Assembly (NCBI GenBank): GCA_017390585.1
Contig: JAFPBB010000008.1
Span: 21,832-85,831, forward strand
DNA from: Tidjanibacter sp.
Lineage (GTDB): Bacteria > Bacteroidota > Bacteroidia > Bacteroidales > Rikenellaceae
Direction: 5' to 3'
Length of the DNA stretch: 64,000 nt
The translations under genes and the position numbers were made by a program. Shown piece by piece: positions 51,157-59,525 of this stretch. Under the pieces are notes generated by a model. The model made no database searches. It was not told the origin of the DNA and saw nothing but the letters and a program-made list of their open reading frames with translations. Each line of letters begins with the position of its first letter. Positions within the stretch are counted from its first letter, which is position 1.

Positions 51157-51407
51157 AGGTACGTTAGTTTTTTTTTGTGTTATTTGTTGTATGATTTTTC
51201 TGTAATCCACCTTTCGTGGGAAATTTTGCACATCCACCACGCCCTTGTGTGCCATCTACCGAATGGTAGAATCGCTCCACCATTTGGCAATTTTACGCAA
51301 GGTCAATGCGGCCCAACGGATTCACTCACAGCGTTTTGGGGCTTGGTGCCCGGGTGTGGTGAGGTCGCGAAGTGCCGCGGGAATACAAATTCTCCCATAC
51401 AAAGATA
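51157..51407 (-). other. Long leader of the short fimbrillin-like gene
   Basis: About 240 bases between the TATCTTTG box at 51400-51407 and the ATG. It has a small hairpin (TCTACC-attc-GGTAGA near 51275) but neither a long G-run nor a terminator, unlike the leaders at 9456 and 55118. Confidence 0.5.
51400..51407 (-). promoter_or_regulatory. Putative -7 promoter box for the 51156-47013 operon
   Basis: TATCTTTG on the minus strand, 244 bases before the ATG. Bases 51408-51590, between this box and the terminator of the upstream gene, hold nothing recognised. Confidence 0.5.
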
Positions 51408-51596
51408 CTCCTTATTTGTAAATATCCAAATTCACTTTCACGCGCGTGTAGAAAAAATTGGTGTGGAGTATGTGGCTTGTGGGGCGACGGATGGGTGCAA
51501 AAATTGGACCACTGTGGGGCAGATGTGCTGCGTGGCGAAAGTCGGGAGTGGGGGCGAAGTGGGCGAGGGGCGTCGGGTGTGAGGGGCTATAAAACA

Positions 51597-51626
51597 GCTA
51601 CGCGCCACAAAATTGTGACGCGTAGC
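51597..51626 (-). terminator. Terminator of the adhesin gene ending at 51722
   Basis: Stem GCTACGCG-x-CACAA with its complement and TGTTTTAT following on the minus strand. The odd pair is U-G only on the minus RNA. Confidence 0.75.
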
Positions 51627-51674
51627 CCACCCATTTATTCTAACAAATCGCCAGCATTTGGGTTGGGGGTTGGT

Positions 51675-51703
51675 GAGTAGAGGGGGATTCACTCCCCTCT
51701 ACC
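51675..51703 (-). repeat. Conserved 3' palindrome, copy 2
   Basis: A 9-bp stem (GTAGAGGGG / CCCCTCTAC) with the same loop and flanks as copy 1 at 46955-46984, about 18 bases after the stop of the gene at 51722. Confidence 0.85.
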
Positions 51704-51721
51704 CTGTGTTTTTGTTGAGAC

Positions 51722-54700
51722 TTACTTAACCTCGATTACGCCACGAGCAAAGTAGTTGTCCCTAAGAGGTGCATTTTTGTTAATGCAGTCAAATGCGCTA
51801 TAGAGAACATCCGAGTAGCCAAGTTTGTTGAAAATCTTGAAGAATACGCGGTTGTCAAAGTAGCTATTACCGTTTGCATCACTTCCGCCTACGGGAACCT
51901 CATCGCTGGACATATACCTAACATAGTATACGCTGCCATTCTTAATGTAATACTCATCGCCCTCCCAGAAGAGTGCGTTCTCTGCGTTGTCAGCTTTCAA
52001 TGCTTTGTTCAACTCAACGCGGAGGTCGTAGATAGCGTTCAAATCCTCCATCGAAGCCAAAGCCCAGCCCTCGCCGAGATCTGCGGCCCAATCCATTGCG
52101 TTCTGCCAAGTTTTACCCTGGAGGTTCTGCTCAGCAACCGAAACTGCCTTCACGCCATTCTCGATGGTGTAGATAACACCCTCTTCGCCCTCAACCTCAA
52201 CGATCTGACCAACATAGTAGCCTTTGTCGTAGGTTGCGCCGATTACGCGAGTTGCGCCGGTAACGTTCTCATACGATACGTTCTCGAGAGTGGATTTGCC
52301 ACCATAAGCACCTGCAACGATACCAACACGGTTGTCGTTGCAATCGAGAGTTACATTCTTAACGGTTGCGCCATTGAGAGTCTGGAGCGAAATGATGCCG
52401 GAGATACCACCAACACACTTCACACCTTTGATGGTGAGGCCGGTAGCCTTGAAGTTGGAGTAGTTTGCAGTCAAACCACCGTTCATCTGGATGTCGGAGA
52501 TGACACCACCGATGGTGTTATTACCCTCGATTACGGAGCCCTCGTTACCGTTGATAACGATGTTCTTTGCATCCACGCAACGGCGAGTGTAGGCCAAAAC
52601 GCCTGCGGTGTAGTCGCCACCCTTGATGCTGATGTTGCCCTTCACGGTGATGTTCTCGAGAGCGGTGTAGTAGGGATAAGCCACAGCAGCAGCTGCGATG
52701 TGACCCTCGGTAGCGATGGTTACGTTCTCGATAGTGAGGTTCTTGATGTAGTTCTGGTTGTCCTTGTCAGTACCCTCGGTTACGCCAAACAAACCAGCGT
52801 AAACATAGTTGTCTGCATCAACGGGAAGGGTGGTCATCTTCAGGTTCTTGATGGTCTTGCCATTACCGTCGAAGTTGCCCATAAAGCCGTGATCCTTGTA
52901 TGCGGAACCGATGGGAGTCCACTCCTCGTTGTTGAGGTCGATGTCAGCACCGAGTTTAACGGTCTTGCCTGCGAAGTAGTTGCCGCCATTCACAGCAGCA
53001 GCAAAAGCCTTCAACTCTGCAGCGGAGTTGATAATCAGCTCACCATTAACGTAGTAAACACCAGCATATGCAGCGTTATTGAAGGCCTGAACATACTCAT
53101 CGCCGTTAATAACAACCTTGCTACCCTGGCAACCATTCAAGGTGTAGCCACGACCTACATAGCCTGCGTAGTCGAGGGGCTCAGCAACCGAACCGTCGGA
53201 GTTTGTGCCCGATACCTCGCCGGTGTAGGAGCAGTAGGTGAGGGTGCAAACTTTATTTGCGCCATCAGCCCAACCACCTGCGATACCACCCACGCGGTAC
53301 TGGTCGTGTGCACGACCCTCGCGGCCTGCAACAACTGCAACATTACCGGTGGATTTGCAGTTGATGAAAGTCTGGTCGCCGGCAGCCAAACCGATGAGAC
53401 CACCTGCGAAGAACTTGTTAACGGTTACGTTGATGTTCGACGAGCAGTCCTCGAATACGGATTTGCCCTGCAACTGACCAGCCAAAGCACCGGTGTTGTT
53501 GTTGGCAATCAGGTAGCTGCCCTCGTTTGCTACAACGTGAACGTTCTTCATAGTTACGTCACCATAGGAGTTACCACCTGCGATAACTGCTACGCGGCTT
53601 GCGCCGTTTGCATTCTGGGTAGCATAAACCTTTACGTCACCCTTAACAGTAACGTTCTCGATGGTCGAAGTGCCCTCCAACGAACCAGCAATGGCGCCGA
53701 TGTGGCCCTGGCTGTGGTCGATGTCCAAGCAAGCGATGTTGATGTCTACGTTAACCACGGTGAGGTTCTTGATGGTGGCGTTCTTTGCATAGCCGAAGAG
53801 ACCCATATATGCCTTACCCTCTTTACCCTCAGTTACAGTCATTTTGAGGTTGGAGATGGAGAAACCTGCACCGTCGAAAGTACCGGTGAAGTTTTTAGCC
53901 TCAGTACCGATTGCAGTCCACTCCATACCACCGAGGTCGATGTCGCCACCGAGGGTGATGGTTGCATTTGCAGCAAGTGCGGGAGTTGCCTCGGCGCGAG
54001 TTGCAACGTTCGAGGGAGCGTTGGTGAGAGTACCATTGATCAGGGCAGCGAGCCAAGCGAGCTCCGCGCCGTTGCTGATGGTAGCCTCGGTAACCTCGTT
54101 GTTATCAATGGTGAGATTCTCGGTTGTGGGAGCGGTGATGGTGGTACCATCCCATACATCAACCTCCTCTGCGGGAGTATCCCAAGTCTTGTCGATGGTT
54201 ACCTCAAACTGCGAACCGTTGGTGAGGAGTGCGCCATACACGTTGGTCTTGTAGTTGCGTGCAAGGGGAATGTTGTTGTAGGTATTCTCGATGATCTTGG
54301 TCTTGGCGTCGTTGATATCGCCGTCGGTAACGGTGAGAGTAGCGTTGTAAACCTGCTTCTCGCCCACGAGAACATAGTTCATTGCCAAGTAGTTGTAGCC
54401 ATTAACGGGGAAAGTGTAACCAGCTGCCATACGGGTGCTACCGTAGGTGATGGTGGCAGGAGTGCCAACATTGCCGTTGGTACAGTCGAGAACGGTGGGA
54501 ACCTCGATAACAACCTTGCTCGAGATGTTGTTGGTGTTGAAGTTTGCATTAGCTGCATTTGTGAAGTCGAGGTCGGAGGTACCGATGTTGAGCTGTGCAA
54601 AGGGACGGGTGAGGATCGAGCCCTTGGTGATGGCGCCCTCAACGGTGAAGGGCTCGATGTAGCCAAAGAATGCATCGAACGACTCGTCGTTGCCGGCGAT

Positions 54701-55117
54701 GCCGGTCTTCATCTGCATAGCTTTCTCTGCCCACTTAATCTCGAAAGCGTTAGCGTAGTCTGCACTAACAGCCCAGAAAAGAACGGAGTAGCGGTTGCCA
54801 TCGAGCAGGTCGAGTGCAAACGAAGTCGAACCACCTGCAGGGATGGTAAGAGCATCGTTCACGGTCAGGCGGGAGAGAGCCGAAACGATGTACTTGTCGA
54901 GGTCACTCTTACCTGCGGTCTCATCGTAAACAGCATAGAGAAGTTTGGTTGCCTCGACACCAGTGCCAAAGTCAGCACGCGAAGCGAGTTCGGGGGTGGA
55001 GATCTCAAAGGTAACGCCATTGCCGTTGCCCTTGATGTTCTCATCCAACTCATTCGCGCAGGAGGTTGCAAACAGCGCTGCGGCTGCTACAACCAACGAA
55101 AGAAGAATTTTCTTCAT
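51722..55117 (-). CDS. Fimbrillin-like lipoprotein with GLUG-like repeats and lectin-like C-terminal domain
   Basis: A 1131-residue lipoprotein. Signal peptide to LFATSC (Cys20), Ser-Arg-Ala with Arg47, then the shared domain to about 340 (TRPFAQLNIGTSDLDF, YLAMNYVLVGEKQ, LARNYKTNVYGALLTNG). Its N-terminal part and leader are most like the BspA-like gene at 7173. The middle (about 370-1000) has repeated GLUG-type units (GAGFSISNLKMTVTEG, MGLFGYAKNATIKNL, IGAIAGSLEGTSTIENVTVK, GNFDGNGKTIKNLKM). The last 110 residues (TWQNAMDWAADLGEGWALAS, MEDLNAIYDL, NGNSYFDNRVFFKIF) look like the DUF1566/C-type-lectin-like fold found at the ends of Bacteroides surface proteins. A surface adhesin is likely. 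Confidence 0.72.
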   Translation of the reverse strand: MKKILLSLVVAAAALFATSCANELDENIKGNGNGVTFEISTPELASRADFGTGVEATKLLYAVYDETAGKSDLDKYIVSALSRLTVNDALTIPAGGSTSFALDLLDGNRYSVLFWAVSADYANAFEIKWAEKAMQMKTGIAGNDESFDAFFGYIEPFTVEGAITKGSILTRPFAQLNIGTSDLDFTNAANANFNTNNISSKVVIEVPTVLDCTNGNVGTPATITYGSTRMAAGYTFPVNGYNYLAMNYVLVGEKQVYNATLTVTDGDINDAKTKIIENTYNNIPLARNYKTNVYGALLTNGSQFEVTIDKTWDTPAEEVDVWDGTTITAPTTENLTIDNNEVTEATISNGAELAWLAALINGTLTNAPSNVATRAEATPALAANATITLGGDIDLGGMEWTAIGTEAKNFTGTFDGAGFSISNLKMTVTEGKEGKAYMGLFGYAKNATIKNLTVVNVDINIACLDIDHSQGHIGAIAGSLEGTSTIENVTVKGDVKVYATQNANGASRVAVIAGGNSYGDVTMKNVHVVANEGSYLIANNNTGALAGQLQGKSVFEDCSSNINVTVNKFFAGGLIGLAAGDQTFINCKSTGNVAVVAGREGRAHDQYRVGGIAGGWADGANKVCTLTYCSYTGEVSGTNSDGSVAEPLDYAGYVGRGYTLNGCQGSKVVINGDEYVQAFNNAAYAGVYYVNGELIINSAAELKAFAAAVNGGNYFAGKTVKLGADIDLNNEEWTPIGSAYKDHGFMGNFDGNGKTIKNLKMTTLPVDADNYVYAGLFGVTEGTDKDNQNYIKNLTIENVTIATEGHIAAAAVAYPYYTALENITVKGNISIKGGDYTAGVLAYTRRCVDAKNIVINGNEGSVIEGNNTIGGVISDIQMNGGLTANYSNFKATGLTIKGVKCVGGISGIISLQTLNGATVKNVTLDCNDNRVGIVAGAYGGKSTLENVSYENVTGATRVIGATYDKGYYVGQIVEVEGEEGVIYTIENGVKAVSVAEQNLQGKTWQNAMDWAADLGEGWALASMEDLNAIYDLRVELNKALKADNAENALFWEGDEYYIKNGSVYYVRYMSSDEVPVGGSDANGNSYFDNRVFFKIFNKLGYSDVLYSAFDCINKNAPLRDNYFARGVIEVK

Positions 55118-55193
55118 ACTTGAATTGATTTTTGGTTAATAAATTAGTGAACTAAAATTGATTAATATTTGATGTGTGTGAATTTCGGGAAAT

Positions 55194-55240
55194 AAAAAAG
55201 GGAGATTCTGCACATCGTTGCCGACGTTGCAGAGTCTCCC
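55194..55240 (-). terminator. Intrinsic terminator inside the leader of the adhesin gene at 55117
   Basis: Minus-strand stem GGGAGACUCUGCA / UGCAGAAUCUCCC (12 of 13 paired) with a small inner hairpin, then UUUUUU. It lies about 77 bases before the ATG and downstream of the promoter, the position of an attenuator. Confidence 0.7.
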
Positions 55241-55279
55241 TTACAGGTGTATGTATGACGTTATTGGAGGAAAATTCGA

Positions 55280-55322
55280 CTAACGAATTCCCCCCCCCAT
55301 AGCTAATCTATTGATAATCAAT
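55280..55322 (-). promoter_or_regulatory. Leader element: palindrome, G9 run and small hairpin
   Basis: On the minus strand: ATTGATTATCAAT (55322-55310, a perfect palindrome), ATTAGCT, then AT followed by nine G (55298-55290), then the hairpin AATTCG-ttagt-CGAATT. The order and spacing match 9590-9640. A 28-codon ORF (55366-55280) begins MSTTQHS, reads AMGGG across the run and stops at TAG before the terminator. Confidence 0.55.
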
Positions 55323-55377
55323 GAATTACCAATAGACCCAAAAATGCTATGTTGTGTAGTGCTCATAAATTTGCGTG

Positions 55378-55385
55378 CAAACATA
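55378..55385 (-). promoter_or_regulatory. Putative -7 promoter box for the adhesin gene at 55117
   Basis: TATGTTTG on the minus strand, 261 bases before the ATG, the same distance as for the other two long leaders. Confidence 0.45.
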
Positions 55386-55988
55386 TGGGCAAGTATATGC
55401 TTTATTTTATTAAAAAACAAATCGGCGTTAAATTTTCCTCATCTGCAATTTCCCGATGGTAAGGTGGCGAGAGTAGGGTGGTGCTATTGGAGTAGTGGTG
55501 CTGCTGTTGGGATCGGTGGTCTGCAGTGCGGATTTTGGAGGTGTTTTTGCCGCGTTCTTATCGTTGGATAGGATGGCCATTGTGAATAAAATATAGCAAA
55601 ATGAGCGTTGTAAATATGAAACATTTATATTAATATTAAAATATCATCAACCAATGAGTTAATATTTGAACGATATGTAAATATCGAATTTCGGGTATCG
55701 TATATTATGCCGTTTGTTTCAGGCATTATTTAGACTCTATTTTCCCCATATTTTTCGCTCAATTTTGGTGCTTTTGTGCCCGCTTGGTACGCTTTTTGTT
55801 GGGCATCCAAGGGTTTGGGGACAGAGGTTGGTAGTCTTTGTCCCGAGAAATTTCGAGAAAAATTATTCCTGTCGATAATTTGGTCTAAGTCGTTGTGCAA
55901 TGGGTAGTTGTCTCCTCGCCTAACAATGGAGGTCGGTTTGCGGCGTGATAAAAAGATGAAAATTGTTGGTCGATACGGAAACTTTTTG

Positions 55989-55996
55989 TATCTTTG
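55989..55996 (+). promoter_or_regulatory. Putative -7 promoter box for the DUF3575 pilus operon
   Basis: TATCTTTG with TTTTTG just upstream, 105 bases before the ATG at 56101. Confidence 0.55.
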
Positions 55997-56100
55997 TCGC
56001 AATAACTGTGCTTGCGCGCGTATATGCGCGTACGTGTAATAACGAGGAGCACAGCGAAAGAGTGGAAAATAATTATCAAAAAACTAAAAAACTAATAACA

Positions 56101-58284
56101 ATGCAAACAAAACGATGTTGTATCACGATGCTGGCGGCCCTGATAGGTGGCATCTCCTGCCTATGGGCGCAGGAGCCGACAGCAGTGACCGTGGCGGGTG
56201 AACCCGTGGCGGTTGTGACGACTGAGGAGAGTGCGGCGGTAGAGGAGGTTGCAACTCCGACAACCCCCGTGCCCGAGGTGGTTGCTGCGGCAGAGAGTGC
56301 CGAGGCGGCCCCCACCCAATCCTCTACATCCGAGATGGCAGCAACTCCGATTGTCGCGGACGAAAGCGCCGTGGCAGCGGAAGAGCCTGCCCAAACGGAG
56401 CCAGCGCTCGATCCGATGATTTTCCGCAAGGAAATTTTCGTGACGTTCCGTGTCAATAGGATCGATATTGATCCCTCCTATATGGACAACGCAACGGCTA
56501 TCGAGGCAATGGTTCAGTGGATTAAAAGCTACAATAACGACGACGACACCGACATCATCAGTGTCGAAATCTGCGGTTCGGCTTCGCCCGAGGGTAGTAG
56601 CGAGCGTAACTCCTATCTGAGCCGTTCGCGTCTTGCCGCGCTCGAGAAGTATCTGCGTGCGCGCATTGACATCCCCGAGGAACTCATCATCCGCAACGAC
56701 CACTACATCTCCCTCGACCACCTCTCGAGGCTTGTGGCCAACTCCGATTTCAGCCAGGAAGATAAGGATTCGATCCTCAAAATTGCCGGCCGAGGTGGTG
56801 TGGATGTCGACACTCGCGTGACACAGCTCCGTCATCTCGATGGTGGTCGCCTCTGGAAGATGATGCTCTCCGAGCTCTTCCCCGAGATGCGTAATGCCTA
56901 CACCATCATCGTGACTCGTCAGCACGACTACGATGCCGAGGGTTGGGTGAACGCACTTCCTCTCTACTCCTCCCAGCGTAACTTCTCCGAGGATGTGGTG
57001 GAAGAGTATACCGAGGGCGATAAAACCATCACCCTCCGCAAAAAGGAGAAATTTGTGACATTCCCCGTGGGTAAGAGCGTGCTCGACACAACCTATATGA
57101 ACAATGCTGCCGCCATTAAGTCTATGCTCGAGTGGATCAACGACTTCGAGAAGGATGAGATGGTGGACCTCGTGAGCGTGGAGATCAGCGGCTCGGCTTC
57201 GCCCGAGGGTAGCAGTGCCCGCAACAAGGTTCTCTCCGCAGAGCGTCTGTCGGCACTCGAGAACTACCTGAAGTCGCATCTCGAAATCCCCGATAGTATC
57301 ATTGTTCGCAACGACCACTACGTTTCGCTCCACCATTTGGCCGAGCTTGTGGATGCTTCGCCCGCATTCACCGAGGCCCAGAAGAGCCTTGTGTATGCAA
57401 TGGCCTACGACGAGAGCCAGAGCGTGGAGTCGCGCATCGCACGCCTCCAGAAGTTCCACGGCGGCAAACTGTGGAATAAGATGCTCAAGACCGTCTATCC
57501 CGAGATGCGTAACGCTTTTGCAGTGATTGTTACACGCGAGAGCGCCTTCGCAGAGAAAGTAGACGCTGTTGCGGAAGAAATCGAGGAGGAATACAACAAG
57601 GAGCAGCCCGAGGAGATTGTGGATCTCATCCCTGTGGAGCAACCCACCGAGGAGCAGCCTGCCGAGGGGATTGTGACCGAGTCTGAGGAGCAGCCCGCAG
57701 AGGAAGCAGCGGCTGAATCGGAAGAGCAACCCACCGAGGAGGCTTCCGATGAGCCCACCTTCCGCAAGTGGTATGTGAAGAATAATGTGGTGATGGACGC
57801 TGTGGCAATCACCAATGTGGGCGTGGAGTTCGACCTGTTCGACCACTGGTCGCTGGCTCTGCCCGTATACTATTCGGCTTGGAACTACTTCAATCCCGAC
57901 TGGAAATTCCGCATTTTGGGAGCCCAGCCCGAGGTGAGGTACTGGCCTATGGGTAATTCCGACGGTCTCTTTGTTGGCGCACACTTCGGTGTAGCATCGT
58001 TCAACATCGCCACAGGTGGTGATTGGCGCTATCAGGACCACGACGGTGAGAAACCTGCACTCGGCGGCGGCTTGAGCGTTGGTTATCGCCTTCCTCTCAC
58101 AAAGAACGGACGTCTGAAGATGGAGTTTGCCATCGGTGGCGGTGCCTACAAGCTCCACTGGGACGAGTTCTACAATGTTGAAGACGGTTTGTTGGCCAAT
58201 ACATACAAGAAGACCTATTGGGGTCTCGACAATGTGTCGGTGACATTCTCTTATGCGTTTAACCTTAAAAAAGTGAATAAGTAA
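56101..58284 (+). CDS. DUF3575 outer-membrane protein with duplicated OmpA-like domain
   Basis: A 727-residue protein. Signal peptide ending near CLWAQ, an Ala/Glu/Thr-rich linker (about 25-105), then two tandem copies of an OmpA-like segment: FVTFRVNRIDIDPSYMDNAT with ISVEICGSASPEGSSERNSY, and FVTFPVGKSVLDTTYMNNAA with VSVEISGSASPEGSSARNKV. An acidic Pro/Glu linker follows (EEQPAEEAAAESEEQPTEEA region, about 545-600). The C-terminal barrel of about 170 residues (AITNVGVEFDLFDHWSLALP, FVGAHFGVASFNIATGGDWR) fits DUF3575. Such genes head fimbria-like loci in Bacteroides, so an outer-membrane or peptidoglycan-linked assembly role is plausible. The start at 56101 was taken because the 46 upstream codons precede the signal peptide. 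It overlaps the next gene by one base (TAATG). Confidence 0.8.
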   Translation: MQTKRCCITMLAALIGGISCLWAQEPTAVTVAGEPVAVVTTEESAAVEEVATPTTPVPEVVAAAESAEAAPTQSSTSEMAATPIVADESAVAAEEPAQTEPALDPMIFRKEIFVTFRVNRIDIDPSYMDNATAIEAMVQWIKSYNNDDDTDIISVEICGSASPEGSSERNSYLSRSRLAALEKYLRARIDIPEELIIRNDHYISLDHLSRLVANSDFSQEDKDSILKIAGRGGVDVDTRVTQLRHLDGGRLWKMMLSELFPEMRNAYTIIVTRQHDYDAEGWVNALPLYSSQRNFSEDVVEEYTEGDKTITLRKKEKFVTFPVGKSVLDTTYMNNAAAIKSMLEWINDFEKDEMVDLVSVEISGSASPEGSSARNKVLSAERLSALENYLKSHLEIPDSIIVRNDHYVSLHHLAELVDASPAFTEAQKSLVYAMAYDESQSVESRIARLQKFHGGKLWNKMLKTVYPEMRNAFAVIVTRESAFAEKVDAVAEEIEEEYNKEQPEEIVDLIPVEQPTEEQPAEGIVTESEEQPAEEAAAESEEQPTEEASDEPTFRKWYVKNNVVMDAVAITNVGVEFDLFDHWSLALPVYYSAWNYFNPDWKFRILGAQPEVRYWPMGNSDGLFVGAHFGVASFNIATGGDWRYQDHDGEKPALGGGLSVGYRLPLTKNGRLKMEFAIGGGAYKLHWDEFYNVEDGLLANTYKKTYWGLDNVSVTFSYAFNLKKVNK

Positions 58285-59390
58285 TGAGAATGAAACGATA
58301 TATACAGCTGATTATTGGTATGCTACTTGGTGTGGCAGTGAGCGCTTGTGACGTTCACGAGTTCCCCGAGTATGACTATCTTGAGTTTGACCTCGAACTT
58401 AAGTATGACACCGCTATGCCCCTCTTCGAGAGCGGTAGTGGTGAGGTGACCCTGAAGACCCGTGCCGAGCTTGCCGAGCTGTCGAAGCAGGCCGCGGAGT
58501 ATCGCGTGCGTTATATCATTGAGGCATACCGAACCAACTTGGATGGTAGCTACGATTCCGAGGAGGAGGCCTACATCAAGGTTGTGAAATATGAGGATAA
58601 CATCGTCTTCGACGCCGATGGCCGCAACATCAACCTCGATAAGACCTTCACACTCCATATGGTGCCCGGTAATTTCACCTTCGTAATCTGGACAGACTAT
58701 ATTAAGAAAGGTACGGAGAGTGATTTGTACTACGACACCAGTGACTTCGGTGAGATCAAAACCCGTCGTCCCCACTCGGGTAGCAACGATTTCAGGGATG
58801 CATTCCGTGGTGAGGTGTTCACCAACATCGGATATGAGAATCTGCAGGCTTCGGCTACGCTGACTCGTCCTTTTGGTAAGTTCAACATCATCTCTACCGA
58901 CTTGCAGGAGTTTATTACTCGTGTTATCCAGATGCGTTTGGACCGTAATTTGTTGCCCGAGAAGCCCGCGGATGGTCCCGAGGAAACCCGCGCAGTCAAT
59001 TTGGAGGACTTCACCGTGAAGTTCATCTACGATGGTAGTATCCCCTACACCTACAACGTGAAACGAAACTTCCCTGCGGATATTAACTGGGGCTTTATCG
59101 TTGAGTTCGAGTCGACTATTGAGCGCATCAACGATGAGGAGGTTGAGCTCGGTTTCGACTATGTGATGGTTAACCCCAAGGGTTCGGAGGTGAAACTCGG
59201 TTTGGAGGTTTATGACTACGATAACACTTTGGTGTCGAGCGTGAACCCCTTCCCCATTAAACTTATGCCGAGTATGTTGACCACCAAGCGCGGTGAGTTC
59301 CTCACCTCGAAGGCTGTGGGTGGTGTAGGTATCAAGCCCGGCTTCAATGAGGACCCCGACGGAGAGTTCAACTACGTTGTACCCGATTAG
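58284..59390 (+). CDS. FimB/Mfa2-like lipoprotein
   Basis: A 368-residue lipoprotein: signal peptide ending VAVSAC (Cys22), then DVHEFPEYDYLEFDLELKYD. Proteins starting CDxHEWP/FPE next to DUF3575 genes are common in Bacteroides pilus-like loci. Similarity to the other proteins here is weak but visible (ASATLTRPFGKFNIISTDLQ against RPFAQLNIGTSD, and VELGFDYVMVNP against MNYVLVG), so it is a distant fimbrillin-superfamily member. An anchor or minor-subunit role is inferred. It is one base overlapped with the DUF3575 gene, and 135 bases with an imperfect GC-rich hairpin (59415-59452) separate it from the next pilin. Confidence 0.68.
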   Translation: MRMKRYIQLIIGMLLGVAVSACDVHEFPEYDYLEFDLELKYDTAMPLFESGSGEVTLKTRAELAELSKQAAEYRVRYIIEAYRTNLDGSYDSEEEAYIKVVKYEDNIVFDADGRNINLDKTFTLHMVPGNFTFVIWTDYIKKGTESDLYYDTSDFGEIKTRRPHSGSNDFRDAFRGEVFTNIGYENLQASATLTRPFGKFNIISTDLQEFITRVIQMRLDRNLLPEKPADGPEETRAVNLEDFTVKFIYDGSIPYTYNVKRNFPADINWGFIVEFESTIERINDEEVELGFDYVMVNPKGSEVKLGLEVYDYDNTLVSSVNPFPIKLMPSMLTTKRGEFLTSKAVGGVGIKPGFNEDPDGEFNYVVPD

Positions 59391-59525
59391 TCGACAGACG
59401 AAATGAGGCGGTTCGGTGGGGGAGTCCCTGCCGAGCCTACCTCCAAGAGTGAGAAGATATAATATATATAAATAGGTAAAATCAATTCAAACAACTAATT
59501 TTTTAACTTATCAAACAATTGTACT

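Larger units (their letters stand above)
55118..56100. other. Divergent intergenic region between two adhesin operons
   Basis: 983 bases without a convincing gene. 55118-55385 is the minus-strand leader described above. 55386-55980 is AT-rich and shows no clear operators, inverted flanking repeats or coding signal. 55989-55996 is the promoter box of the plus-strand operon, followed by a leader of about 100 bases. Confidence 0.6.

Noticed and set aside
52700-55123. An 807-residue open frame on the plus strand
   Set aside because: Antisense shadow of the adhesin gene at 51722-55117; no recognisable protein features.
55730-56002. A 90-codon frame on the minus strand in the divergent adhesin region
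   Set aside because: It covers the promoter box of the DUF3575 operon, has no ribosome-binding context or recognisable features, and is the length expected by chance.
55118-56100. An invertible promoter between the divergent adhesin operons
   Set aside because: I looked for inverted repeats flanking a promoter and found none, and no recombinase gene is present in the window.
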